Positions 7,088 through 12,553 of a DNA stretch of 12,553 bases are shown here, piece by piece. Both the position numbers and the translations under genes were made by a program. This DNA comes from DASRSE01 sp035656655 (lineage in GTDB: Bacteria > Planctomycetota > Planctomycetia > Pirellulales > DASRSE01). The DNA is taken from positions 1 to 12,553 of the forward strand of contig DASRSE010000095.1 of assembly GCA_035656655.1 (NCBI GenBank), in the 5' to 3' direction. How positions within the stretch are numbered: the first letter of the stretch is position 1; each line of letters opens with the position of its first letter. The notes under the pieces were generated by a model. It worked only from the letters and a program-made list of their open reading frames with translations. It searched no databases and was not told the DNA's origin.

Positions 7088-7124
7088 CGCTCCGGAGAGC
7101 CAAGGGAGCCGTTGCCGCGGAGCG
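7088..7124. other. Inverted repeat between pabB and the AlgH-family gene
   Basis: CGCTCCG (7088-7094) and CGGAGCG (7118-7124) form a perfect 7-bp stem with a 23-nt loop, starting seven bases after the pabB stop codon. No T run follows. It may be a processing or attenuation hairpin, or chance in GC-rich DNA. Confidence 0.3.
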
Positions 7125-7172
7125 CAGATTCGCCACTTCCCAATTTCGATGCTTTTGCTCACAATTGAGCGT

Positions 7173-7724
7173 ATGAACTCTCTTCGCGGCCATGTTTTGA
7201 TCGCCACGCCTGAACTGCAAGACCCAAACTTTGCGCGCACCGTGGTCTTGCTGGTGACGCACAACGCCGAAGGAGCGCTGGGCTTGGTCTTGAATCGGCC
7301 GACGAGCGTGCTGCTGCAAAATGCGTGGGAGCAATTGAGCCAGAGCCCGTGCGCGCATCAAACTCATCTCTATCTGGGCGGCCCTTGCCAAGGCCCGCTG
7401 ATGGCCCTCCACACCGCCAAGGCCTTATCCGACAGCATGGTTAAGCCCGGCTTGTACTTCACCGCCAAACCGGAGGAATTGACCACGCTCGTCGGGAGCG
7501 AGCAAGGACCGATCCGGTTCTTTGTGGGCTACGCCGGCTGGGGACCAGGCCAATTGGAGAATGAATTGCGTGAGGGAAGCTGGGTCACCGAAGAGGCCGC
7601 CTTGGATTATGCCTTTGAAGCGGCCGACCGGCTCTGGGACCAAGTCACCAAGCACCGTGCCGATGCGAAACTGATCGCCGACTTGCACATCAAACATGTT
7701 CCGGCTGATCCGAGCATGAATTGA
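7173..7724 (+). CDS. YqgE/AlgH family protein (UPF0301)
   Basis: A 183-residue protein matching the usual length of about 185 for this family. Diagnostic stretches are LRGHVLIATPELQDPNFART (4-23), then THNAEGALGLVLNRP (29-43), LGGPC (68-72) and FFVGYAGWGPGQLENELREG (117-136). The molecular function is unknown; the Pseudomonas relative AlgH was described as affecting alginate regulation. No signal peptide or membrane segment is seen, so it is probably cytoplasmic. The ATG at 7173 was chosen because it gives the family-like N-terminus; an in-frame ATG at 7149 would add eight residues. It lies 91 nt after pabB, so it may share the transcript, but nothing in the protein suggests pterin chemistry. 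Confidence 0.92.
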   Translation: MNSLRGHVLIATPELQDPNFARTVVLLVTHNAEGALGLVLNRPTSVLLQNAWEQLSQSPCAHQTHLYLGGPCQGPLMALHTAKALSDSMVKPGLYFTAKPEELTTLVGSEQGPIRFFVGYAGWGPGQLENELREGSWVTEEAALDYAFEAADRLWDQVTKHRADAKLIADLHIKHVPADPSMN

Positions 7725-7732
7725 AAACCTGG

Positions 7733-7790
7733 GGCGGCGCGGCGTTCCGTCGCTGTTTCGCTCTGTCTTCCGGCGCTGCCTCGCGCCGCC
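7733..7790. terminator. Perfect 9-bp inverted repeat after the AlgH-family gene
   Basis: GGCGGCGCG (7733-7741) is perfectly complementary to CGCGCCGCC (7782-7790), enclosing 40 nt. It begins nine bases after the stop codon. No U tract follows, so it is not a textbook intrinsic terminator, but it could mark the end of the pterin/AlgH transcript before the HerA-like gene. Confidence 0.35.
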
Positions 7791-7851
7791 AGACGGCTCG
7801 GTTAGGCTTGACGCGACGAGGCTTAAAACGATTCCCGCGGAAACGAAGGAA

Positions 7852-9303
7852 ATGGCCTCCATGAGCGACTACGAAATTCTGATTGGCAAAGGCGCGCGCG
7901 ATCCGATCTATCTCCGCTGCGCCATGGCCAATCGGCACGGCTTGATTGCAGGCGCCACCGGGACGGGCAAGACCGTCACGCTCAAGCTCTTGGCCGAAGG
8001 ATTCAGCCGGATTGGCGTGCCGGTGTTCATGGCCGATGTCAAGGGCGACTTGGCGGGCTTGGCGTTTGCCGGCGAAGCAAATCAAAAGATCAAGGACCGC
8101 TGCGGGCTGGTGGGCATCGATAACTTCACTCCCGCCGCCAACCCAGTCGTGTTTTGGGATGTCTTCGGCGAACAAGGGCATCCGGTCCGCGCGACGACGA
8201 CCGAACTCGGGCCGCTGCTGCTAAGCCGCTTGCTCGAATTGAACGACACGCAAGCGGCCGTGATGAACCTGGTGTTTAAAGTCGCCGACGATCAAAAGCT
8301 CGCCTTGCTCGATTTGAAAGACCTGCAAGCAATGACCGCTTTCGTCGGCGAGCATGCCAAGGATCTGGGGACGACGTATGGGAATATCGCGACCGCGACG
8401 ATCGGCGCGATCCAGCGCGGGCTGGTAACGCTTGCCGACCGCGGAGGCGACAAATTTTTCGGCGAACCGGCGCTCAACATCGACGACCTCCTTCAAACCG
8501 CTGCCGGAAAAGGAGTCATTAATATCCTGGCGGCCGACAAGCTGATGCAAAATCCGATTGTCTACTCGACCTTTTTGCTATGGCTGTTGGCGGATCTGTT
8601 CGAACGCCTGCCGGAGGTGGGCGACCTGGACAAGCCCAAGCTCGTCTTCTTTTTCGACGAGGCCCATCTCCTTTTTAACGAGGCGCCCAAGGCGCTGCTC
8701 GACAAGATCGAGCAGGTAGTGCGATTGATTCGCTCAAAAGGGGTCGGGATTTACTTTGTGACGCAATCGCCGCTCGATATCCCCGACACGGTCTTGGGCC
8801 AGCTTGGCAATCGTGTTCAACATGCCTTGCACGCGTTCACGCCGCGCGACCAAAAGGCGGTCAAAGCCGCGGCGCAGACGTTTCGAACGGACGGCAAGCT
8901 GGCGGTCGAAGACGTGATTATGAATCTGAACGTCGGCGAAGCGCTCGTGAGCGTCCTCGACGACGCGGGCGCTCCGACCGTCGTCGAGCGTGCCTGGATC
9001 GCGCCGCCCGTCAGCCGATTCGGCGCCATCACCGCCGACGAGCGCCGCGGCCTGATTCAAAAATCGCCCGTCTACGGCCACTACGAGCAAGCGGTTGATC
9101 GCGAGAGCGCGTATGAGCTCCTGAAGAAAAAGGCGGAATCCGCGCCGCCGGCGCCGACCCGCAAAGCGGGCGCCGCGGCCCAATCAGGCTGGCTGAAGCT
9201 GGCCGGCGCATTTCTCACCAGCGCCGCCCGCAGCATGGGAACCGCTGTCAGCCGTGAATTAACGCGCAGCGTCCTCGGCAATCTCACCAAGGGCAAACGC
9301 TAG
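7852..9303 (+). CDS. HerA-like ATPase (DUF853, YjgR type)
   Basis: A 483-residue FtsK/HerA-superfamily P-loop ATPase. Walker A GATGTGKT is at residues 34-41, a DVKGDLAGLA motif at 62-71, Walker B LVFFFDEAHLLF at 264-275, TQSP (sensor-like) at 304-307, and GNRVQHALHAFTPRD at 319-333. The whole matches the bacterial helicase HerA-like C-terminal family that includes E. coli YjgR, whose role is not well defined. It lacks the N-terminal HAS-barrel of archaeal HerA. The last 50 residues are Ala-rich, with an amphipathic-looking end (LKLAGAFLTSAARSMGTAVS). Start: ATG at 7852, with a second in-frame ATG at 7861. AAGGA at 7845-7849 is too close to the first and 11 bases from the second, so 7861 is a fair alternative. 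No NurA nuclease gene is adjacent. Confidence 0.93.
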   Translation: MASMSDYEILIGKGARDPIYLRCAMANRHGLIAGATGTGKTVTLKLLAEGFSRIGVPVFMADVKGDLAGLAFAGEANQKIKDRCGLVGIDNFTPAANPVVFWDVFGEQGHPVRATTTELGPLLLSRLLELNDTQAAVMNLVFKVADDQKLALLDLKDLQAMTAFVGEHAKDLGTTYGNIATATIGAIQRGLVTLADRGGDKFFGEPALNIDDLLQTAAGKGVINILAADKLMQNPIVYSTFLLWLLADLFERLPEVGDLDKPKLVFFFDEAHLLFNEAPKALLDKIEQVVRLIRSKGVGIYFVTQSPLDIPDTVLGQLGNRVQHALHAFTPRDQKAVKAAAQTFRTDGKLAVEDVIMNLNVGEALVSVLDDAGAPTVVERAWIAPPVSRFGAITADERRGLIQKSPVYGHYEQAVDRESAYELLKKKAESAPPAPTRKAGAAAQSGWLKLAGAFLTSAARSMGTAVSRELTRSVLGNLTKGKR

Positions 9304-9320
9304 CACGCGTGCGGAACCGC

Positions 9321-9354
9321 CCTCGCACGGAGTTGAACGACCGACGGTGCGAGG
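9321..9354. terminator. Perfect 8-bp inverted repeat after the HerA-like gene
   Basis: CCTCGCAC (9321-9328) pairs perfectly with GTGCGAGG (9347-9354) across an 18-nt loop, starting 17 bases after the stop codon. There is no T run. Placement suggests transcript end or RNA processing. Confidence 0.35.
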
Positions 9355-9378
9355 CGCGCGGAGGCCATCTTGACCGGC

Positions 9379-9403
9379 GGCGGGAGAAAGCCTACTCTCC
9401 GCC
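9379..9403 (+). other. Hairpin in the leader of the CX4CH protein gene
   Basis: GGCG/GAGA (9379-9387, one bulged G) pairs with TCTC/CGCC (9396-9403) around an 8-nt loop, ending three bases before the ATG at 9407. The left strand contains the only purine-rich GGGAGA near this start, so the fold could mask or reposition the ribosome binding site. Function is not demonstrated. Confidence 0.3.
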
Positions 9404-9406
9404 CCG

Positions 9407-10669
9407 ATGAATGCTCCCTCTCGATCGGCGGCGCTGCGAATCCTCCTTGCCGGAGCGGTGCTGGCGGCTGCGCTCAGTTGGCGGGCGGCGATCTTGCCGC
9501 GCGTTCAGGCCGCCCCTCCCGCTCCTGCCGACGCCCAGGTGCTGGTTCTCAAATCGGGCCAGGTGCTCGCGGGCAAAATCGAGCGCTCCGGCGATCGCTA
9601 TCTCGTGGTCCTGCCTGACGGCGAGTTGCGCGTCCGCGTCGCCGACGTCGAATCGATTTGCCGCAACGAAGACGAGGTCTATTTCAACAAGCGGGCGCAT
9701 ATTGTCAGCGATCGGGCAGAAGAGCATCTGGACCTGGTGGAATGGTGCTTGCGGCAAGGGCTGCTCGGCCACGCGGCAGACGAATTGAGCGAAGCGATGC
9801 GGCTCGACCCCAACCATCCGCGGATCGCCGTGACGCAACGCCACCTCGAACAGGTCCGCGGCGCCACGCAGCCGGAGCCGCCGGTTAAGAAAGAAAAAGG
9901 CCCCGATCCTGCCGCTCAGAACGAAGAACTCGACCGCTTGGTGCGGAGCCTTCCGCCGGGCGCGATGGAAGCCTTCACGACGACGATTCAGCCAGTCTTG
10001 CTCAATAGCTGCACGACCTCGGGATGCCACGGCGCCCGCGGCAACAGCAGCTTTCAAATGCAGCGACTGCCGCTGGAGCACAATGTGAACCCGCGTTTGA
10101 CGCAGCGCAATTTGCAAGCCGTGCTGGGGCAAGTCAATCTAAAAAGTCCTGACGATAGCTTGTTGTTGTTCGCGGCGACCCAGCCGCATGGAACCTTGAA
10201 AACGCCTGTCTTCACGTCGCGGCAAGCAGCCATGTATCAGCAATTGAGCGAGTGGATTCAACTCGTCGCGCAAGGCGATCAGACCAAGGCCGAGTCGCAC
10301 CCGGTCGCCGCCCAAGCCGCGATGCTCCAAACGCTGAGTGAATACGGATTCGGACCGATCGCGGAAAACGAAAGCGAAACCGGTGCTCTGGCCGGGCGGC
10401 GGACGCCTGGTCTAACGGGCCGGCTCATTCAGGAACGCAAGGACGAGGACAAAGCCGCCCGGGCCGAAGAAAAGGCGACCGGCAAGAAGGCCAAACGAAA
10501 CGGCCCGCGAGTCGGCAGCGCGCCGCCTGCCGACCCGTTCGATCCAGACGAATTCAACCGAGCGACGGCCGGCAAAAAAGCGGGCCAAAACGCTGCGCCG
10601 GCAACCGACGCTCCGGCAGCCTCCGGCGCACCCGCGGCGGCGACTCCCAACGCCAAGCCCGCGAAGTGA
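9407..10669 (+). CDS. Exported protein with beta-barrel-like N-domain and CX4CH motif
   Basis: A 420-residue protein of unknown function. Residues 1-35 look like a signal peptide: charged start, hydrophobic ILLAGAVLAAAL, and VQA before a likely cleavage at 35/36. Residues 43-83 (VLVLKSGQVLAGKI, then DRYLVVLPDGELRVRV) look like a small SH3-like beta domain. A short helical TPR-like stretch lies at 103-135. Residues 185-290 contain IQPVLLNSCTTSGCHGARGN with Cys202, Cys207 and His208, a CX4CH arrangement resembling a c-type heme site with two extra spacer residues. The rest of this domain recalls planctomycete cytochrome-like modules. The C-terminus (345-420) is low-complexity, rich in Lys, Ala and Pro. 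It probably acts in the periplasm or cell envelope. An out-of-frame ATG sits at 9411. It is 103 nt after the HerA-like gene. Confidence 0.85.
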   Translation: MNAPSRSAALRILLAGAVLAAALSWRAAILPRVQAAPPAPADAQVLVLKSGQVLAGKIERSGDRYLVVLPDGELRVRVADVESICRNEDEVYFNKRAHIVSDRAEEHLDLVEWCLRQGLLGHAADELSEAMRLDPNHPRIAVTQRHLEQVRGATQPEPPVKKEKGPDPAAQNEELDRLVRSLPPGAMEAFTTTIQPVLLNSCTTSGCHGARGNSSFQMQRLPLEHNVNPRLTQRNLQAVLGQVNLKSPDDSLLLFAATQPHGTLKTPVFTSRQAAMYQQLSEWIQLVAQGDQTKAESHPVAAQAAMLQTLSEYGFGPIAENESETGALAGRRTPGLTGRLIQERKDEDKAARAEEKATGKKAKRNGPRVGSAPPADPFDPDEFNRATAGKKAGQNAAPATDAPAASGAPAAATPNAKPAK

Positions 10670-10682
10670 TCGGATGATCTGA

Positions 10683-10760
10683 CGGCGCAAAAACAACGCG
10701 CCGACCGCGCGCATCGTCTCGCGCCGCCGGGGATGTTACGGGCCGCGGCGCACTCCGCGG
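10683..10760. terminator. Convergent spacer with two inverted repeats
   Basis: This spacer separates the CX4CH protein gene (plus) from sdhB (minus). CGGCGC (10683-10688) pairs with GCGCCG (10698-10703) over a 9-nt loop. CCGCGG (10743-10748) pairs with CCGCGG (10755-10760) over a 6-nt loop, four bases past the sdhB stop codon. Convergent placement suggests transcript ends from both sides; T runs are absent. Confidence 0.35.
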
Positions 10761-10764
10761 GAGC

Positions 10765-11682
10765 CTATTTCTCGAACCAGCGCTTGATCGCGTGGACCGT
10801 CGTCGCGCGGCCGGCCCACCCAATCGACGTGGTGAGCGGAATGTGCTTCGGGCAGACCGCGACGCAATTCTGGGCGTTGCCGCAAACTTGAATTCCTCCG
10901 ACCTCCATCAAGGCTTCGAGCCGCTCGCCGGCGTTGAATTTTCCGGTCGGATGAATATTGAAAAGCCGTGCTTGGCTGATGGCATGCGCGCCGATGAAGC
11001 CTTGGTCGTGGGCCGCCTGCCGGCGGGCGGCAAACGCCTCCGCGCTCTCGCCCTCGGCCCGGTGCAACTCGATCTTGGAATACTGCGGGCAGGCCTCGAG
11101 GCAACAGCCGCAACTCATGCATTCGCTGAGCGGATAGGCGGTTTCTTGCGCTGCCTGCGACTGTTGCGGTCCGGGCCCCAAATCGTGATAGCCATCGACG
11201 GGAATCCAAGCCTTCACTTTTTTGAGGCCGTTGAACAACCGCGTGCGATCGACGACGAGATCTCGCACGACCGGAAACTTGCTCATGGGCCGCAGTTCAA
11301 TTTCGTCCGGGTTATCGGCCAGCAACCGATCGACCAGCGCCGAGCAAGCCTGCCGCACGCGGCCGTTGATGACCATGGTGCACGCGCCGCAGACCTCTTC
11401 AAGGCAATTGCAATCCCAAGCGACCGGCGCGACAGCTTGGCCCTCGCCCGTCTTCGCCTGAGCCGCGATTTTCTGCAGCACGCTAATGCAGTTCATGTCG
11501 CTTTCGTAAGCGACCTGGTGCCGCTCCCAATAGCTCGTTTCCGCCGGGCCGTCTTGGCGGAGCACGCGCACTTCGATCGCGGCGGGGGCGACGGCGTGCG
11601 CCGGGCTGGCGTCCTGGCCCGCCGCGGCGTGGTCCGAATTTCCGCGAGGCGAAAAACCGGTGGAATCGTGTGATGAACTCAT
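10765..11682 (-). CDS. sdhB: Succinate dehydrogenase/fumarate reductase iron-sulfur subunit
   Basis: A 305-residue electron-transfer subunit of complex II, passing electrons from the flavoprotein to quinone. The [2Fe-2S] ligands lie in WDCNCLEEVCGAC (Cys93, Cys98, Cys101) plus Cys113. The [4Fe-4S] motif is CMSCGCCLEACP (Cys188, Cys191, Cys194, with Cys198), and the [3Fe-4S] site uses Cys267, Cys273 and Cys277. Stretches such as FPVVRDLVVDR, KVKAWIPVDG and LTTSIGWAGR match the Bacillus type rather than the E. coli type. It is longer than the usual 250 residues. A Ser/His/Ala-rich N-terminal extension of about 35 residues and an insert of about 20 residues (205-228) after the [4Fe-4S] motif account for this. 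Cys193 is extra. The ATG at 11682 lacks a clear ribosome binding site. It follows sdhA by 18 nt in one operon. Confidence 0.96.
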   Translation of the reverse strand: MSSSHDSTGFSPRGNSDHAAAGQDASPAHAVAPAAIEVRVLRQDGPAETSYWERHQVAYESDMNCISVLQKIAAQAKTGEGQAVAPVAWDCNCLEEVCGACTMVINGRVRQACSALVDRLLADNPDEIELRPMSKFPVVRDLVVDRTRLFNGLKKVKAWIPVDGYHDLGPGPQQSQAAQETAYPLSECMSCGCCLEACPQYSKIELHRAEGESAEAFAARRQAAHDQGFIGAHAISQARLFNIHPTGKFNAGERLEALMEVGGIQVCGNAQNCVAVCPKHIPLTTSIGWAGRATTVHAIKRWFEK

Positions 11683-11700
11683 GGTGCTCGCAAAGGACGG

Positions 11701-12553
11701 TTAAACAGTGACAGCTTGCTTCGATCCCGACGTACCATTGGCCGCGGCGTCGCCCGCGCGCGACCGGGCGGCGAGACGCTCCTTCCAGACTTGTTCGATG
11801 ATCTCGCCGCCGACCAAGCCGTACAACCGCGGACGCGGCGGAATGATCGTCGTATCGACTTCTTCGTAGCTCAGCGTGACTTCGCCGTTGGCGTCGCAAG
11901 TCGCGATGGTTGATTTCAGCCAGCGCTTCGTGTTCTCTTCAAAACGATCGCACCACTGCTCCGCCTCGCGGCGATGCTCCGCCGGATCGGTCGCCGAGAG
12001 GCCCGGCATGCTGAACTCAGGTTTGTAATGTGCGCCGCGCGATTCGTCGCGGGCCAGCGCGCCTTGGAGAATCGCCTTCGCGAGCGGAAACATATCGCGA
12101 ACCGCTTTGGTGAAGACGACGTTCTGGTTGGTCCAATGGCCCGTATCCGAAAGCGAGCAGCGGCGGGCCCGTTGCTCCAAATCACGCACCGTAGCCAGCG
12201 CCTCGCGGAGGACGTCGTTGTGGCGGACGACCGTGGCGCTTTTGGTCATGATTTGGCCCAACTCTTGGTGGATCAAATAAGGATTTTCGCCGCCCCCTTT
12301 CTTGCGGAGCAGTTTTTCATGGTCGGCCTGGTGTTTCTGCTGCGCCTGTTCACACAGCCGTTTCGCGCTTTCGACGGCCGGCGCGCCCGTTTGGGACTTG
12401 AGCAAGGTCTCGATCCCGGGCGCGACAATCAAACCGCTGAAGATGCACGACAAGAGCGAATTCGCGCCGAGCCGATTGGCGCCGTGATATTGGTAATCGC
12501 ATTCGCCAATTGCGTACAAGTTGGCGAGATTGGTTTGCTGATTGCGAGGCGAA
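11701..12553 (-). CDS. sdhA: Succinate dehydrogenase/fumarate reductase flavoprotein subunit, C-terminal part
   Basis: The open frame runs to the window edge, so only the last 283 residues or so are present; the N-terminal FAD-binding half lies outside. The first visible part contains AIGECDYQYHGANRLGANSL (near 12455-12513), the conserved FAD/substrate-contact region of the SdhA/FrdA family. RDESRGAHYKPEF (about 12012-12048) carries the active-site arginine region. The C-terminal domain includes WTNQNVVF, TIATCDANGEVTLSYEEVDT and IIPPRPRLYG. The sequence resembles Bacillus-type SdhA. The last 30 residues are Ala/Gly-rich. With sdhB 18 nt downstream it forms the end of an sdhCAB-type operon; the membrane subunit sdhC would be expected upstream, outside the window. 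Its real start cannot be seen. Confidence 0.95.
   Translation of the reverse strand, partial: SPRNQQTNLANLYAIGECDYQYHGANRLGANSLLSCIFSGLIVAPGIETLLKSQTGAPAVESAKRLCEQAQQKHQADHEKLLRKKGGGENPYLIHQELGQIMTKSATVVRHNDVLREALATVRDLEQRARRCSLSDTGHWTNQNVVFTKAVRDMFPLAKAILQGALARDESRGAHYKPEFSMPGLSATDPAEHRREAEQWCDRFEENTKRWLKSTIATCDANGEVTLSYEEVDTTIIPPRPRLYGLVGGEIIEQVWKERLAARSRAGDAAANGTSGSKQAVTV

Noticed and set aside
7808..7829. TTGACG as a -35 box for the HerA-like gene
   Set aside because: No TATAAT-like box lies 16-18 bases downstream; the only AT-rich word, TAAAAC, is 10 bases away.
10792..11673. 293-residue plus-strand open frame opposite sdhB
   Set aside because: Antisense shadow of an unmistakable SdhB with all cluster ligands.
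1..12553. CRISPR array, tRNA or rRNA genes
   Set aside because: No regularly spaced direct repeats and no tRNA- or rRNA-like stretches were recognised on reading.

Overview
The window looks like GC-rich chromosomal DNA of a bacterium, most likely a planctomycete or close relative. This rests on three things: a dihydropteroate-synthase-like protein of the type tied to methanopterin C1 chemistry in planctomycetes and methylotrophs, a secreted protein with a c-type-heme-like Cys/His motif, and a Bacillus-like succinate dehydrogenase. The assignment is an inference from protein character, since no rRNA gene is present.

Layout. Positions 1 to about 1316 hold an IS110/IS1111-type insertion sequence: a complete DEDD transposase/recombinase (84-1100), a hairpin just ahead of its ribosome binding site, and about 200 nt of structured non-coding right end that is a candidate guide (bridge) RNA. 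Convergent to it on the minus strand is a large polytopic membrane protein resembling an ABC exporter permease (1457-3307), with no ATPase gene in view. A divergent intergenic region with a perfect TATAAT box leads into the plus-strand genes.

Positions 3331-7081 form a probable operon of three genes: an SDR-fold protein that has lost most catalytic residues, a DHPS-like pterin-binding protein, and PabB (aminodeoxychorismate synthase component I). Together they suggest pterin synthesis, either folate or, more likely, tetrahydromethanopterin, whose pathway consumes p-aminobenzoate. Next come a YqgE/AlgH family protein (7173-7724), a HerA-like (DUF853/YjgR-type) ATPase (7852-9303), and an exported protein with a CX4CH motif (9407-10669).

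After a short convergent spacer the minus strand carries sdhB (10765-11682) and the C-terminal part of sdhA (11701 to the window edge), the end of a succinate dehydrogenase operon whose sdhC would lie outside the window. No tRNA, rRNA or CRISPR array was seen. Several spacers carry perfect GC-rich inverted repeats without a following T run.

The observations most worth a second look are the possible IS110 guide RNA, the SDR with a degenerate active site inside a pterin gene cluster, the possible methanopterin module, and the CX4CH exported protein.
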